Source: Saururus chinensis
Lineage: Eukaryota > Streptophyta > Magnoliopsida > Piperales > Saururaceae
NCBI GenBank assembly: GCA_035235625.1
Contig: CP141144.1
Coordinates: 28,641,014 to 28,705,013 of the forward strand
Direction of reading: 5' to 3'
Length of the DNA: 64,000 nt
Below are positions 22,601 to 36,258 of the stretch, piece after piece. Within the stretch, counting starts at the first letter, position 1; the number at the start of each line of letters is the position of its first letter. The notes beneath the pieces are model-generated. The model worked only from the letters and a program-made list of their open reading frames with translations, was not told the origin of the DNA and did no database searches. The translations under genes were made by a program, and so were the position numbers.

Positions 22601-24608
22601 AGCCCTCTCCTCCTCCCCTTTGGCCACATGTGCAAGTGGCCATAAATGTGTTTCATGGTTTAGGAGCCATTTTTACGCCGCCTGATCATCGACTGGCTCC
22701 ACAATCTCTAGATTTGACCACCAGAGTTCTTCCACCACTCATTTGTCCTCATACATCACCCCAAGCCCTTCACTCTTTTGTGGTCTTCATGTTTGAGTTG
22801 CATGAATCCATCTATTTATGAACTTATTGAGTTTGTGGCTTAGAACTCGCCTACTGGGTATTTTCCTATTGAGTACAAAAATACTCATTTACACTATATT
22901 TTTAGCCTCGATGGTTGGGAGGCTTTTGCAATATTGTGATGGTGAGCTTCTGAAGATAGATGTTTGTTCCCTTGAGTGGATTGATTACCTTTTTCTCAGG
23001 TATATCCTTGACTCTTTGCTTCACGATCTAATGTATTGAGTGAGAAGAGAATTAAGGTGTTTATACCTCCTAGACATGTAAGAATTGTAATTTGGATTAG
23101 ACTATGAAATGTTTAAGGGACTTGCACTTAGGGATGCTTGGGATAGATTTTTATTTAATGTTTGGCTTGGTCATTTGATGATTGATTGAATGAGCAAAAA
23201 AACTTTCGATGGGTAAATTGATGTATGATGTTTTAAACTATAAAGTGGTTTTACATGCTTCATATTTCATAATTTTTACCGATTTATAGCTCTTTTGTTG
23301 CAAAAAATTTCCATGCAATTTAAGAAAATGTGATGAGAAATATTAGGCATTACACTATTGGTCTAAAGCAAGGCTACATGCAATCAAATTGTTTCCTTCT
23401 TTTAGATGCATCATAGGCATCTACCCTAAATTCCCATAACTCTTTTAGCTCATCAATCAAAGGTTTTAAGAATATTTCAATGTCATTTCTATGGTGAAAT
23501 GGACCAGGAATAATCAATGATAGGATCATATTCGATTGCTTCATACACAACCATGGATGCAAGTTGTATAGCATAAGTATCACTGGTCATATGCTATGTT
23601 TAATACTCATTGTCCCAAATAGATTGAAGCCATCACTTGCCAATTCAAGTCGAACGTTGCGACACTCTGCTACAAAGGATGGATTGGTCAAGTCAAGATG
23701 TGTCCAAACTTTAGAATCAGTTGGATGTTGTAATATATAATCTTTAGTATGACCCTCATCATGCATCTCATAATAGATGCAATTTTCGATGGCATATATA
23801 ACCTTTGTAAACGAGAAATGAGAGGAAAGTGGCGTAAAATCCTAGCTGGGGTCTTCTTTTCTTAAGATTCAGAATTTGTGTCTTCTTCTTTCCATCTTGA
23901 TGTGCCACATGTGTCACATGATTGTTTGTCAACATTTCCTTAAAATACAACATACAATCATTGGGGCATGCATGGATTTTGTTGTAACTCAAACCCAAAT
24001 CTGTTATAATTTTCTTACTTTGGTACAGATTTTCTGGCAATGTGGCCTCAGGAAATGTTTCTCTCAACAATATAAGCAACATATCAAACGATTTGTTTCT
24101 CCATCCACCAATGATTTTGATATCCCACATCTTAACAATGAAAGAAAGTATGGTCTGTGATTTGCAGCTTAGGTACGGCCCTTTCTTGGCATCTTGTGCC
24201 AGTTTATTGAATTTAAAATTCACATTATTTGTACCTTGAGGCAATCCATTTGAAGCATCATCTTAAACTAGGCCTTCAAATACATCGTCCGTCATAATTC
24301 TCATGTCATCACCTGTATCATCCTCTTCAAATTCATTGTTCACAGTATCATCCTGTGATGAATTTGTCTGAAAGATCACTTCTCCATGAAAATACCACAC
24401 TGAATATAATTTTGTATGATCCCATTGCATATCAAATGCTTGTATATAATGTCCTATCTTGATAATATACATTACCACATCGAATGCAAGGACACTTGAA
24501 CTTCACAATGATAATTGTTCCGTGAGATGCAACAAAATTGAGAAATCCTTCTACTCCCAAAGTATACTCACTAGAAACCCTACTTTTGTGCATCCAACTC
24601 TTATCCAT
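19608..24608 (-). pseudogene. CACTA transposase (Tnp2), broken
   Basis: The start codon is at 24608 (MDKSWMHKSR, then CPCIRC and VWYFHGE: the transposase-associated N-terminal domain). The transposase core follows at 24244-23768 (NKSFDMLLILL, LPENLYQSKKI, IHACPNDCMLYFKE) and 23760-23374 (ASDGFNLFG, LYNLHPWLCMK, LIDELKELWEF). After the inserted LTR (21361-23353) coding resumes with DFPGYAILLGWSTKGK and CPLCHKDK at 21350-21240. A DUF4218-like part lies at 20430-20110 (HLASEALFVG, MYPIER, then across an intron EGYIAEECMTFCSRYL). Trp codons turned to stops and frame changes are frequent. Confidence 0.88.
21361..23353. mobile_element. Solo-LTR-like insertion in Tnp2
   Basis: Tnp2 coding is interrupted between the LHVALL-type block (right) and DFPGY (left). 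The inserted 2-kb segment reads TGTAATGCC at its right end on the minus strand and finishes TCTGGGACA at its left. Nearby copies AATAG and ATTAG could be a 5-bp TSD with one change, but the left copy is four bases away from TGTCCC, so the exact edge is uncertain. No coding domain is seen. The GC-rich middle (21650-22450) makes several chance ORFs on both strands. Minus orientation is likelier from the termini. Confidence 0.6.
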
Positions 24609-27600
24609 GATTATATAAACAAGATTTATAGATCTGAACTTCTTCTAAAAATATTGATAATGCTATAACAACCTCTACCTTACAAATAATGTATCTGCAC
24701 AAAAGATATTTATGTATGAACCCTTGTAAACAAGAAAATCTAATAGTATCATATATCTACCTATGCAAAGGCATATTACAAAAACCCTTATTCATGTAGG
24801 TTCTACGAAGCCCAACTGATAAAATCACATGTGAACTAAGCATGCCTATCAGGAGTCAATCTTGACCTAAATGTATTTTAACAACACCTATCCAAGCTTC
24901 TTACATTTTAGTAAATCAATCATTATTGTAAATAAAAAATGCATATTCAAGAAATTGGAGTCAAGTACCTTTTTCTTTTTCAGGAAGTTATAAACTGACC
25001 AAAAGTTGCAGGCCCTCCTCAATTAATCAAATTAGCCGAACACCAAATAAGAACATCTAGATTGAATAATGTTTACTATGTAGATAAGTAATGCAATGCC
25101 AAAAAACCTAATTCTTGTAAGATTTAGAACTTTTCTTTTCACAAACAAGCCATTATAAGATACATTATAAGCAATAGTGAAGAAACTAAGTTCATTGTAG
25201 CCATCCTCTGAATTAATATTTAGAGTCTACAAAATGAAATGGAGAGAACAAGATTAAAAGAATAAAAAAAACCTGAGCATACAATGACCGAAGAAGGATA
25301 CAAGAAAAAGTAGAAGATTGAATCGTAATGGTGAGCATTCAGCAACAATTATAAAAGCACATATTTGCAATAAAAGATGATATATTATGTTACAAAAACT
25401 GAATCTAGATTCAATGCCACTACGAGAGAGCATGACTCAAGTTAAAAGGATAGTTTCTTCATGATCAAGAATGGCATCATTTTTCTTTATCTATATAGTA
25501 TTTTTTGCATGCCAACATACTCTTTCCATTAATCAAATACGAGTCATGGTTAATGAATCCAACACTATCCCGTCAATAGATAATACACATATAGTCAGAG
25601 TGGTCTAAACGGACAGAAGTACTTGTTCCATGGCTTGCATGTGAAAAACTAAGGCAGAATGGACCTTACATGCTAAAAGATAAGGATGCTTCCTACTTTG
25701 ATAATAAGGGGTGCCCCTTTAGTTTAAGATGTGATGTCTGCTTGAAATGTTAGACATGAATTGACAGCTTACTGACTACCAGTCTACCCTATCAGCAAAA
25801 AGCACAGGAAAAGCCCATTATAATCGAATATAGGAGATGCCCAAACTAGTAGGCGTATCAAAACGAGACCAAAATACATGGCCAACTAGATGGTAGAAGT
25901 GCTGTTTGCGGTAATACAGAGAATTCAAGTTGATTTTATTCATAACATAATTGCACTCTTTTCGGCTTGAACCACAAAAATAGCATACGAGAGAAATTCA
26001 TACACATTAATTTACACAGGCCTCAGAGCCCAACAATACAGCCTAAGACATCCAAGTCTACCAGACATTGGAAATCAAAAGGAACTCACAATATTGTTGC
26101 ACAAAAAAAAAACTCACAATATTGCCATACCTTCCCTGATTTTTCTACTCACAGAGAGCATGACATGCATGTTCAAAGGAAGTCAACTCCTCTATCTTTG
26201 ACGAACAGGAACTTCACTCTAGCCCTAGACCTAATCTTGATTCCCTTCATGAAAATAAAGAAATCCAGCGGTCACAGAGAGCATGACTTAAGTAGGATCA
26301 CCTTGGAGACAAATATTTGCATATTTTTAATATATTCATTTTATATTTTATCTATAGTATATTCTAATAAAAGATTAAAAACAAAAGTACTTGGGCAGAG
26401 CCAAGTCAAACTCAGCTCGAAATCTAGCGAAGCTCAAGACAATCAAAACTCAACCAGCACCTCAATTAGAACCTTCAAGCATTAAATAAAAGACTAGCCA
26501 CGAATGTCAGCGCTACATTTAGTTGTGCGCAAATGTACACATTATCAAGAACTCTACTGAGACAAGCAAGTTCTAAGCATGCGAAGACAACAACTACGTC
26601 AATGAGATTAAAGATATTTCAACATATGATACCTCAAATTGCTTACTCAGTTTCATAAAAAAGTGGATGACCAATCTAAAACAAATATCAATAAGACCTT
26701 ACATTAGTCAACAAGTATCCTCAAATATGGCATAAAGCATTTAGCAAAAACATATTCAGAGTATTTTTGATAGCCTATTGAAATAATGAAAATGTAAAAT
26801 AAAGTTCAATATGTTTCCCAAGGACAGCATCTAAATGAGGTCCTAAAGAATGAAAAACATGCCCATATGTTAATGCATGTGAATCTCTCCTCCCAAGCCA
26901 AAGTAACATCACATACCAATACAAATTTTTATGCAGATTATATACTTATTGCCTTCATCCAAAAACTATGTATATTTATTAAAAAATATGAAGCAAAAAA
27001 TATGAGGAATAAAAGGTTAAAAGAGATGCAGGTCAAATATTCACCAACTAAATGATAGTAATATCTACATTAAACACACAACTATGACCAGAAATGCACA
27101 AAAAAAAATTCTAAAATGCATTGTACCTATTTCAATATTATAAGTAAAAAGATAAATCAAATGTAAACCATATTAAATACAATTACCAGCCCAAAAAAGT
27201 GAAATGCTTGGTTCCTTCTGGCGGGTGGAGGAGGGCAGTCACGGTTCTGGGATGCGGAGATTTGGAGAGCCGAGACCTAGGGCAAAGAAGAAAAAATTTA
27301 ACGACAAAATTTTTGAATAATCACAAAAAAGCGCCAACTAGCTCATACAGGTGGTGAGTTATTCAGCTAAGGGTTAAGACGACGCTTTTTCTAATTATTC
27401 ACCCACCATCTTTGCAACATATTAAAGAATAGGACACTTCCTCATAATTTTACATGAGCATTTTATCAAGAACTTCACTAAGCAGTTCACTCAAGCGCAT
27501 ATCACTCAAGTAATACAACAAGCACTTTGTCAGTCATTTTGTCAAACAACCTACTTTAAGCTATTCAATGAAAGAAAGAGATGGTACCAAAAGCAGTTGA
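24609..27600 (-). other. CACTA 5' region upstream of Tnp2
   Basis: AT-rich sequence with no recognisable coding domain. A GC-rich patch at 27215-27290 may be an untranslated exon of the transposase transcript. The phrase CACAGAGAGCATGACTT recurs (25420, 26275). The 172-residue frame at 25967-26485 has no family resemblance and is probably chance. Confidence 0.5.
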
Positions 27601-27639
27601 GGGCCTTTGAGCTACCGCTCCACTGCAAGACTCTTCTGA

Positions 27640-28075
27640 TGATTTTTTAGGGTATCTGATGACGAAAAATCAATATTGAGCAAAGCATACAAGAAAAAAG
27701 TATAGCCTGATAGTAAATTGAACCATCAAAAATCAATTTTGAACAAAGAATACAAGAAAAAAATAGCATCACAGAAAATCAAATTATCATGAATCTCAGC
27801 ATGACCATAAAATCAATTTTGAGCAAATCATACACGAAAAAAACATCATTGCAAATCGAACCATCCTGAATCTCTGCATGACCAAAAAATCAAATTTGAG
27901 CAAAGCATACAAGAATGTACAGATGAAGAATGATTGCTCAAAATTGGATGCATCTTTGTAATGAAATAGCAGGAGGTAATGCACAACTATAACAATTATT
28001 GCATAGAAAAAAATGAAGAAAAATTTCAACAGGAAAAAATGACAATATGCAGAGCACTTACAAAATTGCTTCAAC
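27640..28075. repeat. Subterminal repeats of the CACTA element
   Basis: The phrase AAAATCAATTTTGAGCAAA followed by ATACAAGAAAAAA recurs four to five times at spacings near 65 bp, often with GAATCTCTGCATGACC. Such arrays next to CACTA ends are known binding sites for the element's TnpA-like protein; that role here is inferred. Confidence 0.65.
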
Positions 28076-28510
28076 TTTTAGGTAAGGCAGTGGATTTGGG
28101 CGAAGGTGATGTGGCAGAGATCGGAGAAGGTCAAAGGTGAGCAGGGGATTTGGATGTCCAAGACTATGAGATTGGGAGAAGATGATGGCATAGAGTTGAA
28201 GAAAATGCGGCAGTGTAAGAAGCTCATCGAATTAAAATTGGGCACAGAGCAGAGAAGCGATATTCCATCTTAACTGCTTACCTAAAATTACCGCAAAGTG
28301 GGCATGGAGTTGGGAATACATGGGAGAGGTTGAGGGGGAATACATGGAAGGGAGAGTGTCGTGGTTATCTGGGAGAAGGGGAGACATTACAAGTGGTTTA
28401 TCAACATTTACTTAACATAAATAATGCTATTTATTCTAAAATGTCATTAATAAGTTAGTTTTAGTGATTGTTCACTAAAACGTTGGTATATATGTGTTCC
28501 TAACACCCAT

Positions 28511-28523
28511 GCTTTTTGTAGTG
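28511..28523 (-). repeat. CACTA terminal inverted repeat (5' end)
   Basis: GCTTTTTGTAGTG on the plus strand is the reverse of CACTACAAAAAGC. The next three bases, ACT, would be the 3-bp TSD. Confidence 0.75.
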
Positions 28524-29041
28524 ACTCTACTAGATATTGGGCAATAGTGTTACGACCATAGTGCTCTCAAGTTTGGCTCTCCCCATCCACGCTATGAAGT
28601 AAAGACTCACTAGGGCTCATGGACTTTAGTGTTGATATTACAAGTTCCCCTTTTCATTAAAAACTCCTATATTCTATTGTGCAGGACCAATTATCTTTTA
28701 ATGCTCTATATTCTATTGTGCAGGACCAATCATCTTTTAACTACTTACCTAAAATTACCTCATAAACCTTAGCGGTTCTACATAGCTATTGTTCTTAGAG
28801 AGCTAGAAGACCTTGATCTTTTTTCATATCAAACCCTTTCGTCTCCATGAATAACTACTTACTTTTGAAGCCAAGGCACCAATGGTTTTTACTACCTTTG
28901 ATGCCATATGCATGTTATTTTGGGTACCATTCATCACAATCAATAGTCTCATACACATACATTTGATTTACTAACCCCTAAATAATGCTTGCATAATTGA
29001 TCCTTCATCCATGTCACATAACACATAAAAAATCATACAAT
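28524..29041. other. Unassigned spacer with a short tandem duplication
   Basis: Flank of the CACTA element. A 40-bp unit containing TATTCTATTGTGCAGGACC is directly duplicated at about 28660-28740. No coding or element end was recognised. Confidence 0.5.
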
Positions 29042-29331
29042 TGAAAGTTTAATATCCATCTAATCGACCTAGTGGATCACTAGATTGCTATTAAAACTAG
29101 TACTTTCAACAGATAATAATTAAGAGTTCTAGACTCAATTCTTTGTTTAGTCTTTCACCTTGATTATCATGATCATGTTTTCTCTTATTATTCAAGTATA
29201 TCAATTCCAAATCTAACTTGACCACAAAAACCTAAAACCAAACTCTAAGACTTGTAACATACATATAGTATTGTGACATAGTTTTGATAAAAAATTAGCT
29301 AATAAACTAAACAAACGACTCATGTTCTTAT
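29042..29331 (-). repeat. Internally deleted LTR of copia-type element A (3' side)
   Basis: The left end (TGAAAGTTTAATATCCATC) matches the left ends of the LTRs at 37844, 54861 and 57069. The right end (AAGAACATGAG on the minus strand) adjoins a weak polypurine tract at 29336-29345. At only 290 bp against about 1.2 kb for copy B, it has lost its middle. Confidence 0.65.
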
Positions 29332-31660
29332 AAACTGCCCCTATAGCTATTTCATGTCAAAAGACTACAGAATTCAAAATCAAAATTAAATTACAAGTCT
29401 TGTCATAGTGAATTGATTTTTAAATTGTACCAAATAACTTGACACTATAAAAACTCAACATAACAATCAACTTAAACAAATTATTTGGAATTGAGCTTGA
29501 AAAGCTTTGTATAACCCTGTACATATCGTACACACTTAAATCAAATTGATTTGCATAGCACTATCCAATCACTTATAATGATAAGCATTTTGATTTTTAT
29601 TAATCACTTTTCCCCATTTTTGACATAAATAGACAAAAAGTTAAAGTCATAATTAACTAATAAAAGCTAGATCAAGTTACAATCATCACATATAGATATG
29701 AAATAAAATCAAAACATTAAAGCAACACATGTCTAACACATCCCATTATAGAAATAGTTTCAATAATACATCTCATCATCATGAGGAAGCTAAACAAGTT
29801 TGAATAAGATGGAATACATGACAAGTGATAAAAGTAAATAAACAAGCACAATAATTCTACAGCTGCATCATCTTGTCCACTCCACTCCCTTCACTATTAG
29901 ATCGTGGAATGAGTGATCGAATCAAGTGAACAAGATCTCTGAATAGTTGTAGCACAACATCTTAGAACACTATGAACTTTCTCATCATCAATAGCCAATC
30001 ATTATCTGTAGGTGGAGGTGGAACTATAAATCCATTTTCTCCCTAAACTCCATCCTATGCCCCTTGTGGCTCATGATCATCACCCTAATCATGAGATATT
30101 ATTCTATGAACCACTTTGGGACCTATAGGGCACATCCCAGTCATAGTCAACTTCGTCCTAGTTACTCGAACATGAACAACAATGAAAATCCAATAGAGAA
30201 TGTAGGGGTTGAGCATCATCTCATGAGAGTGACCATGCAAGAACTCGATCATCCTCCCAAAGATCATTGAGGGTAAATCAAGCTTGAGCTGAGGCTAGGC
30301 TAAGAGTTGTAGTAATCTGACCATCGTCCTATCTACTCGCTCCTTCTTAGCACTCCACACATCATATTGAGCAATCACATGAAGTAAACTAAAGTCTCTA
30401 GTTATTGAATGTGCTACTAAAGAAGCCTCTAGCTCTGGACCTCTTGGAAATCAAAGTAAAATGGAAGATAGCTCACTCTTAGGTTGAAAGGCACATCCAA
30501 CAAATGGAAATGTGAGCTCTCTCCTCTCACATCTAATAATAGTGGCAATAACATCAGGTGTCACTATCACTGTATACCTTCAGCAACTCCAACAAATGCA
30601 ACATCATCCTCCCAACTGAGTGCATACCACTGTCTGAGAAGCCTAGGGTAGACTAACCCTATAGATGTGGCAATAGTGGAAAATATTCCATTTAATATGG
30701 TCTAGGCTCTATCCAACCCATGGAAATCTATAAAGGTATAGGTACCAAACTCTTCTTGCATCGAATAAGTTAGACCCAATCTGAACCGCTTCTAGATGTT
30801 TGAGGATCCCAGAATCGGACTCTATGATCTTCTCCTTCTTTGCTCTCCCCATCTAGATTAATTAACACATAAAATAGCCTAGAGCTAAGCAATGACTAGG
30901 AATAAAGATATTACAGGAATAAACATCCTAATATTTCAAATTTTATTGAAATCTTTGTAAAAAATTTAATTTTTAAATTTTAAAATAAACCCTAATCATT
31001 TTCAAGTCAGAATGACTTCAAAAGTGAGTCCAAGGTAGATCATCATGAGTAGATCAACTTTGTCAACCAGAACAACAATCCATTTTAACCCTCAACCCCT
31101 GATTTTGAAAAACCCTCAATTCAATGAAAAACCATGAAATCACATGAAAATTTTCAACAAATATTTTGTCTTAATAGATCAAAATGAGTCAAAACTTAAC
31201 CAAAGTTACATCATCCTATTTCTAACTATTCTATCACTGAAATTTTCATAAACAATGGTTGGAAATCTCCTAAAAAATTACAATTCAGTTCAAAACATAC
31301 CTTTTGCTAAAAAGAAATTGGCGATTTTGATGCAGAAAATAATTTATTTTTCTCTAAACACTCACGCAACTCCACTCTATGCACTTCCTTGAATGTTTGG
31401 AAGAAGTTTGGAGAGGAATGGAGGTGAGATAGAGAACAACCAAATTTAAAAACAAGCTTCGATGCTAAGAATTCGATCAACAATCAATCTTTTTGACCAA
31501 TTGACTGATTGTGTTATGAAAAAACCATTTTTTAAATTTTCCAAATATGTCAAAAATTATAAAAAATTCTGAAAATTTCCAATAAATTCATAAAACTTTT
31601 GAAGGCATACAGAATTTAAAATAAAAATTTCCCATCAAAATAAAAATTTTCTAGCATACA
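29332..31660 (-). mobile_element. Interior of non-autonomous element A
   Basis: The 350 bp beside the LTR are colinear with 39075-39400 in element B (shared GAATTGA.CTTGAAAAGC and TTTGCATAGCACT), and 30850-31060 matches 40200-40400. No protease, RT or integrase motif is visible, so this is a non-autonomous derivative or a deleted element. A coding-like block lies at 30060-30852. Confidence 0.5.
30060..30852 (-). pseudogene. Unrecognised coding-like block in element A
   Basis: From the ATG at 30852 the minus strand reads a lysine-rich start (MGRAKKEKIIESDSG) and an aromatic stretch (RRVWYLYLYRFPW), then stops near 30710. Further pieces continue in other frames to 30085 (MIFGRMIEFLHGH and IGPKVVHRIISHD at 30267-30085). 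Low-complexity noise rarely gives such composition, so I read it as a decayed ORF carried by this element family. No domain family was assigned. Confidence 0.4.
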
Positions 31661-33411
31661 GAATTTAAAATAAAATTTCAATATTCAAAATCAACATAGT
31701 TGAGCTCTTTTGACGAATTTTTTAATTAATTCTCTTTTAATCTAAGTGCATCCACTAATTATGTTCATTAATACTTTACCTTAGATCCGCTAATTTCATT
31801 AGTGTGTGATTATCAATTTTATTCTCTTTTTTTTACAGATTAATCCTATTTTATTAGTTTTTTAGGAACACCACCAATGTAGTCAACTCTTGTCTCCTTT
31901 AATCTTTAATCTCGCATATCACTCATAAGGAAATTTACACAAATTTGTTCAAACAATAGTAAAAACTAAGTTCACATTTTTTGACTATTTTTAACTAAAA
32001 TTTGTGTACATAATTTTTCTAAAAAGATGGAAAACAATTAAAAGCTTATAATCAACATGCTACTATCTTTTTCTGAGTTGGGATATTTTCCCGAAATTAT
32101 TTTTCTAGGGCTTTGATTTTTCTTAATGCTCTCTACTTTCATCATAAATTTTTTTATTCTTTTTCATACATTTTTTCTCAATTTTTTTAATGTCTAGTGG
32201 ATGTGTGTTTCACATTAGCTTTTTCATCATCTTTATGAGGACAATTATATTTTTTAAGAAAGATTAAAGTTCATAAGACTTGTAAACATTGAACTACATT
32301 AGATATAATTTTCTTTTATTTGAATTCTAAATAAAAATATAGCTAAAGATCCTCTAATTTGATCACTTGGACTCCACTAAAATCTACACGCTTAAGTCAA
32401 CTTATATTTAAGAATCCTCTCTCGATATTCGTTCCTTAAATTGACTTGAGTGTGAACATGATATGTACAAGTTTTAGCAATAGAAAATTACAACATCAAG
32501 TAAAAGAAAATCAAATTGATCTTCACTCTCCTTGGTATATCCATCTCTTAGTTAAGGTATATTTAACCATAAATTATGTTGCTTTTTAACTTAAAAGAAA
32601 AATTCATTTTAAAATATCTCAAGAGCTGAACTCCAAGAAAAACAAAAAAGAGTTAATTGCAAAATCAAGCAAAAGCTACACTAATTTTTTTTGTGTCTTT
32701 GATCACGTTCCATTTTTTTTTGTATTTTTTCATTCAAAACCTATGAATAAACTGTCATGAAGACAATGAAAAATGTGATAAAAACACCCTAAATGGAAAA
32801 TATATTATTGTGAATATTTGATTAATTAGATCATAAGTGCAAAAATTCAAATATGGTATGCGTTCATACATGCTTGTTCCCTACACTTCTTGCCCAAACA
32901 GAGATGACCTTTCTTGTCTTGTGCATATCATTAACCGCTCTTATTGTCTTCCACTCACAAACATCACTATAAAGAAATAAACATACTAAAAAGATTCTTC
33001 CCTAAAAACCATCAAACACAAATTTAAGTTTTTCTTTTTTTTATATGATCAAATTTTACTCTAATGTAGGTGACAATTTTAAAGTGATTAATCTAAGTTT
33101 GTCTATCCTTAATCTAAGTAAAAATCTAGCTTTTTCAAAAATAACCAAAATATTTTAACAACAATATTAGAAGAATTTGACAATAGTGTCAACATAGTTT
33201 CAACACTACATTAAATTCTTTTCTCAACTCTATCAAAATATTTTAACACTATTAAATTAGCTTAATAATAGTGTTGAAACAAACTGACACCGTGTTAAAA
33301 CCATTTGACATATTTGTCATATCATTTTAACACTTTTGTTTTAATAAAGTTATAAGATTTTTACCATGTAAAATATTTTTTATAATAGTATTAAAATGAT
33401 TTGATAGCAGT
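31661..33411. other. AT-rich region without recognised genes
   Basis: No coding domain was seen. At 33150-33410 the phrase AGTGTTGAAAC and its reverse forms (GTTTCAACACT, GTTAAAACC) recur, suggesting the subterminal part of a DNA transposon, but no end could be fixed. Confidence 0.4.
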
Positions 33412-36258
33412 CACTACAACAAAATAGACTTAACGAGTCGCTAATAGTTGTTGTTACGTCCAAACCAAGACTATGAAGTAGTTCAGTTCAGATTTCTTTT
33501 TTACTTGTCAACTATAGTAAACAAGGTCGATCTACAGGGAAAGCCTTGTGTGACAAAGAAAACTATTATGAAAAAATAGAATAAAGAAAAAAGGTAAAAT
33601 AGAGAATAAGAAACAATCAAAGTGAAAGTATTAAGGCATCGGAAATCTACTTGTAATAAGTCTCTAATGTATATTTGATTCAAATGATAACTCAATTAAG
33701 ATCAAATGAAAATTTTTCTCAATCGAAAAATTTATCTTTTAAAGAACTTTGAAATAGAACACTTGTAATTGATTGTTTACTATATAAAAACATTAAGTAT
33801 ATAATCACAAGGAATTATAAGCATTTGGCGTGCCCTTCATCAATGCCGAATCAAATAATTGTATAGATTATAAACTCCTTAAATATAAAACATCAAATTA
33901 AAATAATAAAGAACTTACCTAAATCAAAGTATTCATTAAACATCAAGTACAAGCTTCATTCCTAGCATTAGCTTGAGAGTTTAGAAAGTCATTACAATAA
34001 AACTAAAAATAAAATGAGAGAAGAAAACAGGGAAAGAGAACTCCAAAGAGGGGGGGGATGATGCCTCTATCACGTCCACCCTTCTATTTATAGGAATAGA
34101 AGAGGTTGCTTTAAAGAGAAAAGTAAAATTATATCTCTAGATTGCATCCTGATTGATTACCAAATTGGTTGCATCTTTGGTACTAATTAGATTCTAAATC
34201 AATCAAATAAATCAATGATTTATTTAAAAAAAATAAGTATCTTTGAATCTTTCTTTAATTATCCAATTAGCTTCATTGTCTTTCCTTATGTGTATCAATC
34301 ACAACCAATGAAAATATTCTCCATGTGCTAGCCTCAGGTTAGTTTACTGGCTGTCTATTTGCATGCCAAATTCGACACATAAATCTTTGGAATTTCGAAT
34401 TTCTTCCTGAAATAACAAATGTATCCACGACAGTCTTCTTTCTAATTCCACTAGAATCGTATCAATCCAAATTATACATAGAAAGATATGGTCAAAATAC
34501 TATGGCTGTGTCAATTTGTCCGAATTAGCTTCTTTCCTAATTTAGTTCTCTTAATGCAAATCTCAAATCCAATGGGTCCACAAGGTTGTGTTCGACCATT
34601 CCATGCATATTTAGACCATTAAGAGCCCATTCATGAATTTTAAATAGCTTTGGGTAGTTGGGCTTCACTTTCACTTCCAGTTTGATACTGTTGAAGCCTA
34701 TTTAAACATGTAAACTCAATTAAGGTCCAGCTAATTTATTCAAAACATAAATAGCCCAAATAAGCAATAACTTAACACAAAATAGGATTGCAATTTAAAA
34801 TTTAAATACATTTTATTGAACTTTATTTCAATGCATCAATGGTCTTGAAAGCATCATAAATAAGTATTTATGACATTTTTAAAATGTTGCTTATAACCAT
34901 GTTGCAACTAATATATTAGCTAGTAAGTTAAAAGCAATGCTAATAACATTTATTTATGACCTTTTCCTTTACACCACAGATACTTATTCATGACATTTTA
35001 TTAAAAGTCACAAATGGTATTAGCAATGCTTTAAATAGTGTCACTAATACATTTTGAAGATGTTTACTATACCATCATTAATAATTACTTATATTGGCGG
35101 CATTATGCCAATTGTCACTTATACATATCTTTCAGCGGTATTTTTTATCAAATGCCTGTAAAAAATTATTAATATAAAATATCACTAAAAAGTAAGTATT
35201 GCGACATTTTATGTAAAACATCACTAATTTTTATTGTAATAGTAGCATTTTATAAAAACTATGTTAAAAATCATTGCAAGTGACAATAAATTATGAGGAA
35301 ACACCAAATACATATAAAAATTACATTTGCAATTTCATTCATACATTTGTAGTTTCTTTTTATCTCCATACAAGTTCCCACAACCACCTCTCAAATCCAT
35401 CAAAAAATGAGGCACAATCTTTGTTGCCCACAATAATAAAAATCTAAAGCAAGTCCAACTACTTGCAAACAACAATTTCAGTTCCCACTTTATGCAACTT
35501 CAATGTAGACATTAGGTCGATGATTTCCCAAAAGAAGAGGATAAGCGGCTTTTGGAGAGCCACCTAGAGTATAAGTCTATGATGAGAAATCTTTAAGTTG
35601 TCAATATTCATCTTGTATAGAGCAATCAACATTTGCAAAACTACAATGTCTAATTGTGAATTCATTCATAGACATTGAATCAGAGATCATCTATAATTTT
35701 CATGGGTCGTCCACCACTTGACTTCAGAATTTTGCTCATGTCAGTATCATTTTGTCAATCAATCTCCCATCCATCTACATCATTTGATACAAGAGCTGCT
35801 ATATGTGCACATTCTCCTTCCTCTTCATCATCTACTTTCATGTATAGCCCAAGCCACCCTAAAGGATTTCTTTTCCTAACCTAAAATCTTTCAACCACCT
35901 ATACCATCTAATGAATGATTTGGGCGCATCTCGTCAATAGAACTAGGCCACATTTCCCCCATCATTTCTAGGTCTTTAAAAATTGGTAATTTTCATTTAT
36001 TTCAAGTCTTCTCCATCTACATATAATAGTGATACATTACACATTGTTCAAAATTTTGACACATGAAACCTCTTCACAAAAATCTACAAACTAACCTTTT
36101 ACAAGCAGAGCAGTGCAACCTCTTGCTCAAATTCTCTCTTGCGTCCAGCTACAGCTTAAAGCTTTGCTTAAGCTTGCCTACAAACATCCTTTATAGCTTT
36201 TGCTACAATTTGCAAATAAGCCCTTTCTGGACAAGAAAGACAAATAAGAACTTCACAG
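33412..36258 (+). mobile_element. One end of a second CACTA-like element, split by a solo LTR
   Basis: CACTACAACAAAATAGAC at 33412 is a CACTA-type terminus. It continues for only 37 bp before the solo LTR at 33449 and resumes at 34839 with recurring TATTTATGAC, GTCACTAATA and GTTGCAAC motifs to about 35280, which look like subterminal repeats. No transposase domain was recognised to 36258, and no matching opposite end (TTGTAGTG) was found, so the right limit is only the next insertion. Confidence 0.5.
33449..34838 (-). mobile_element. Solo LTR, family S, copy 1
   Basis: Plus strand reads TGTTGTTACGTCC to ATGCATCA. Flanks are ATAGT and ATGGT, a 5-bp TSD with one mismatch. Orientation was assigned from the inverted copy 3, which has a correctly placed TATA box. 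No internal coding. Confidence 0.8.

Larger units (their letters stand above)
19608..28523 (-). mobile_element. CACTA (En/Spm) transposon, truncated, minus strand
   Basis: The 5' terminus is at 28523, where the minus strand starts CACTACAAAAAGCATGGG, the CACTA terminal motif. Tnp2 transposase runs from 24608 down to 19608. Subterminal repeats lie at about 27640-28075. The opposite terminus is absent because G3 abuts the transposase at 19607/19608. CACTA elements move by cut and paste using Tnp2. Frameshifts, stops and an internal LTR make this copy inactive. Confidence 0.85.

Noticed and set aside
25967..26485. 172-residue plus-strand ORF
   Set aside because: It lies in the non-coding 5' part of a minus-strand CACTA element, has low-complexity composition and no family likeness.
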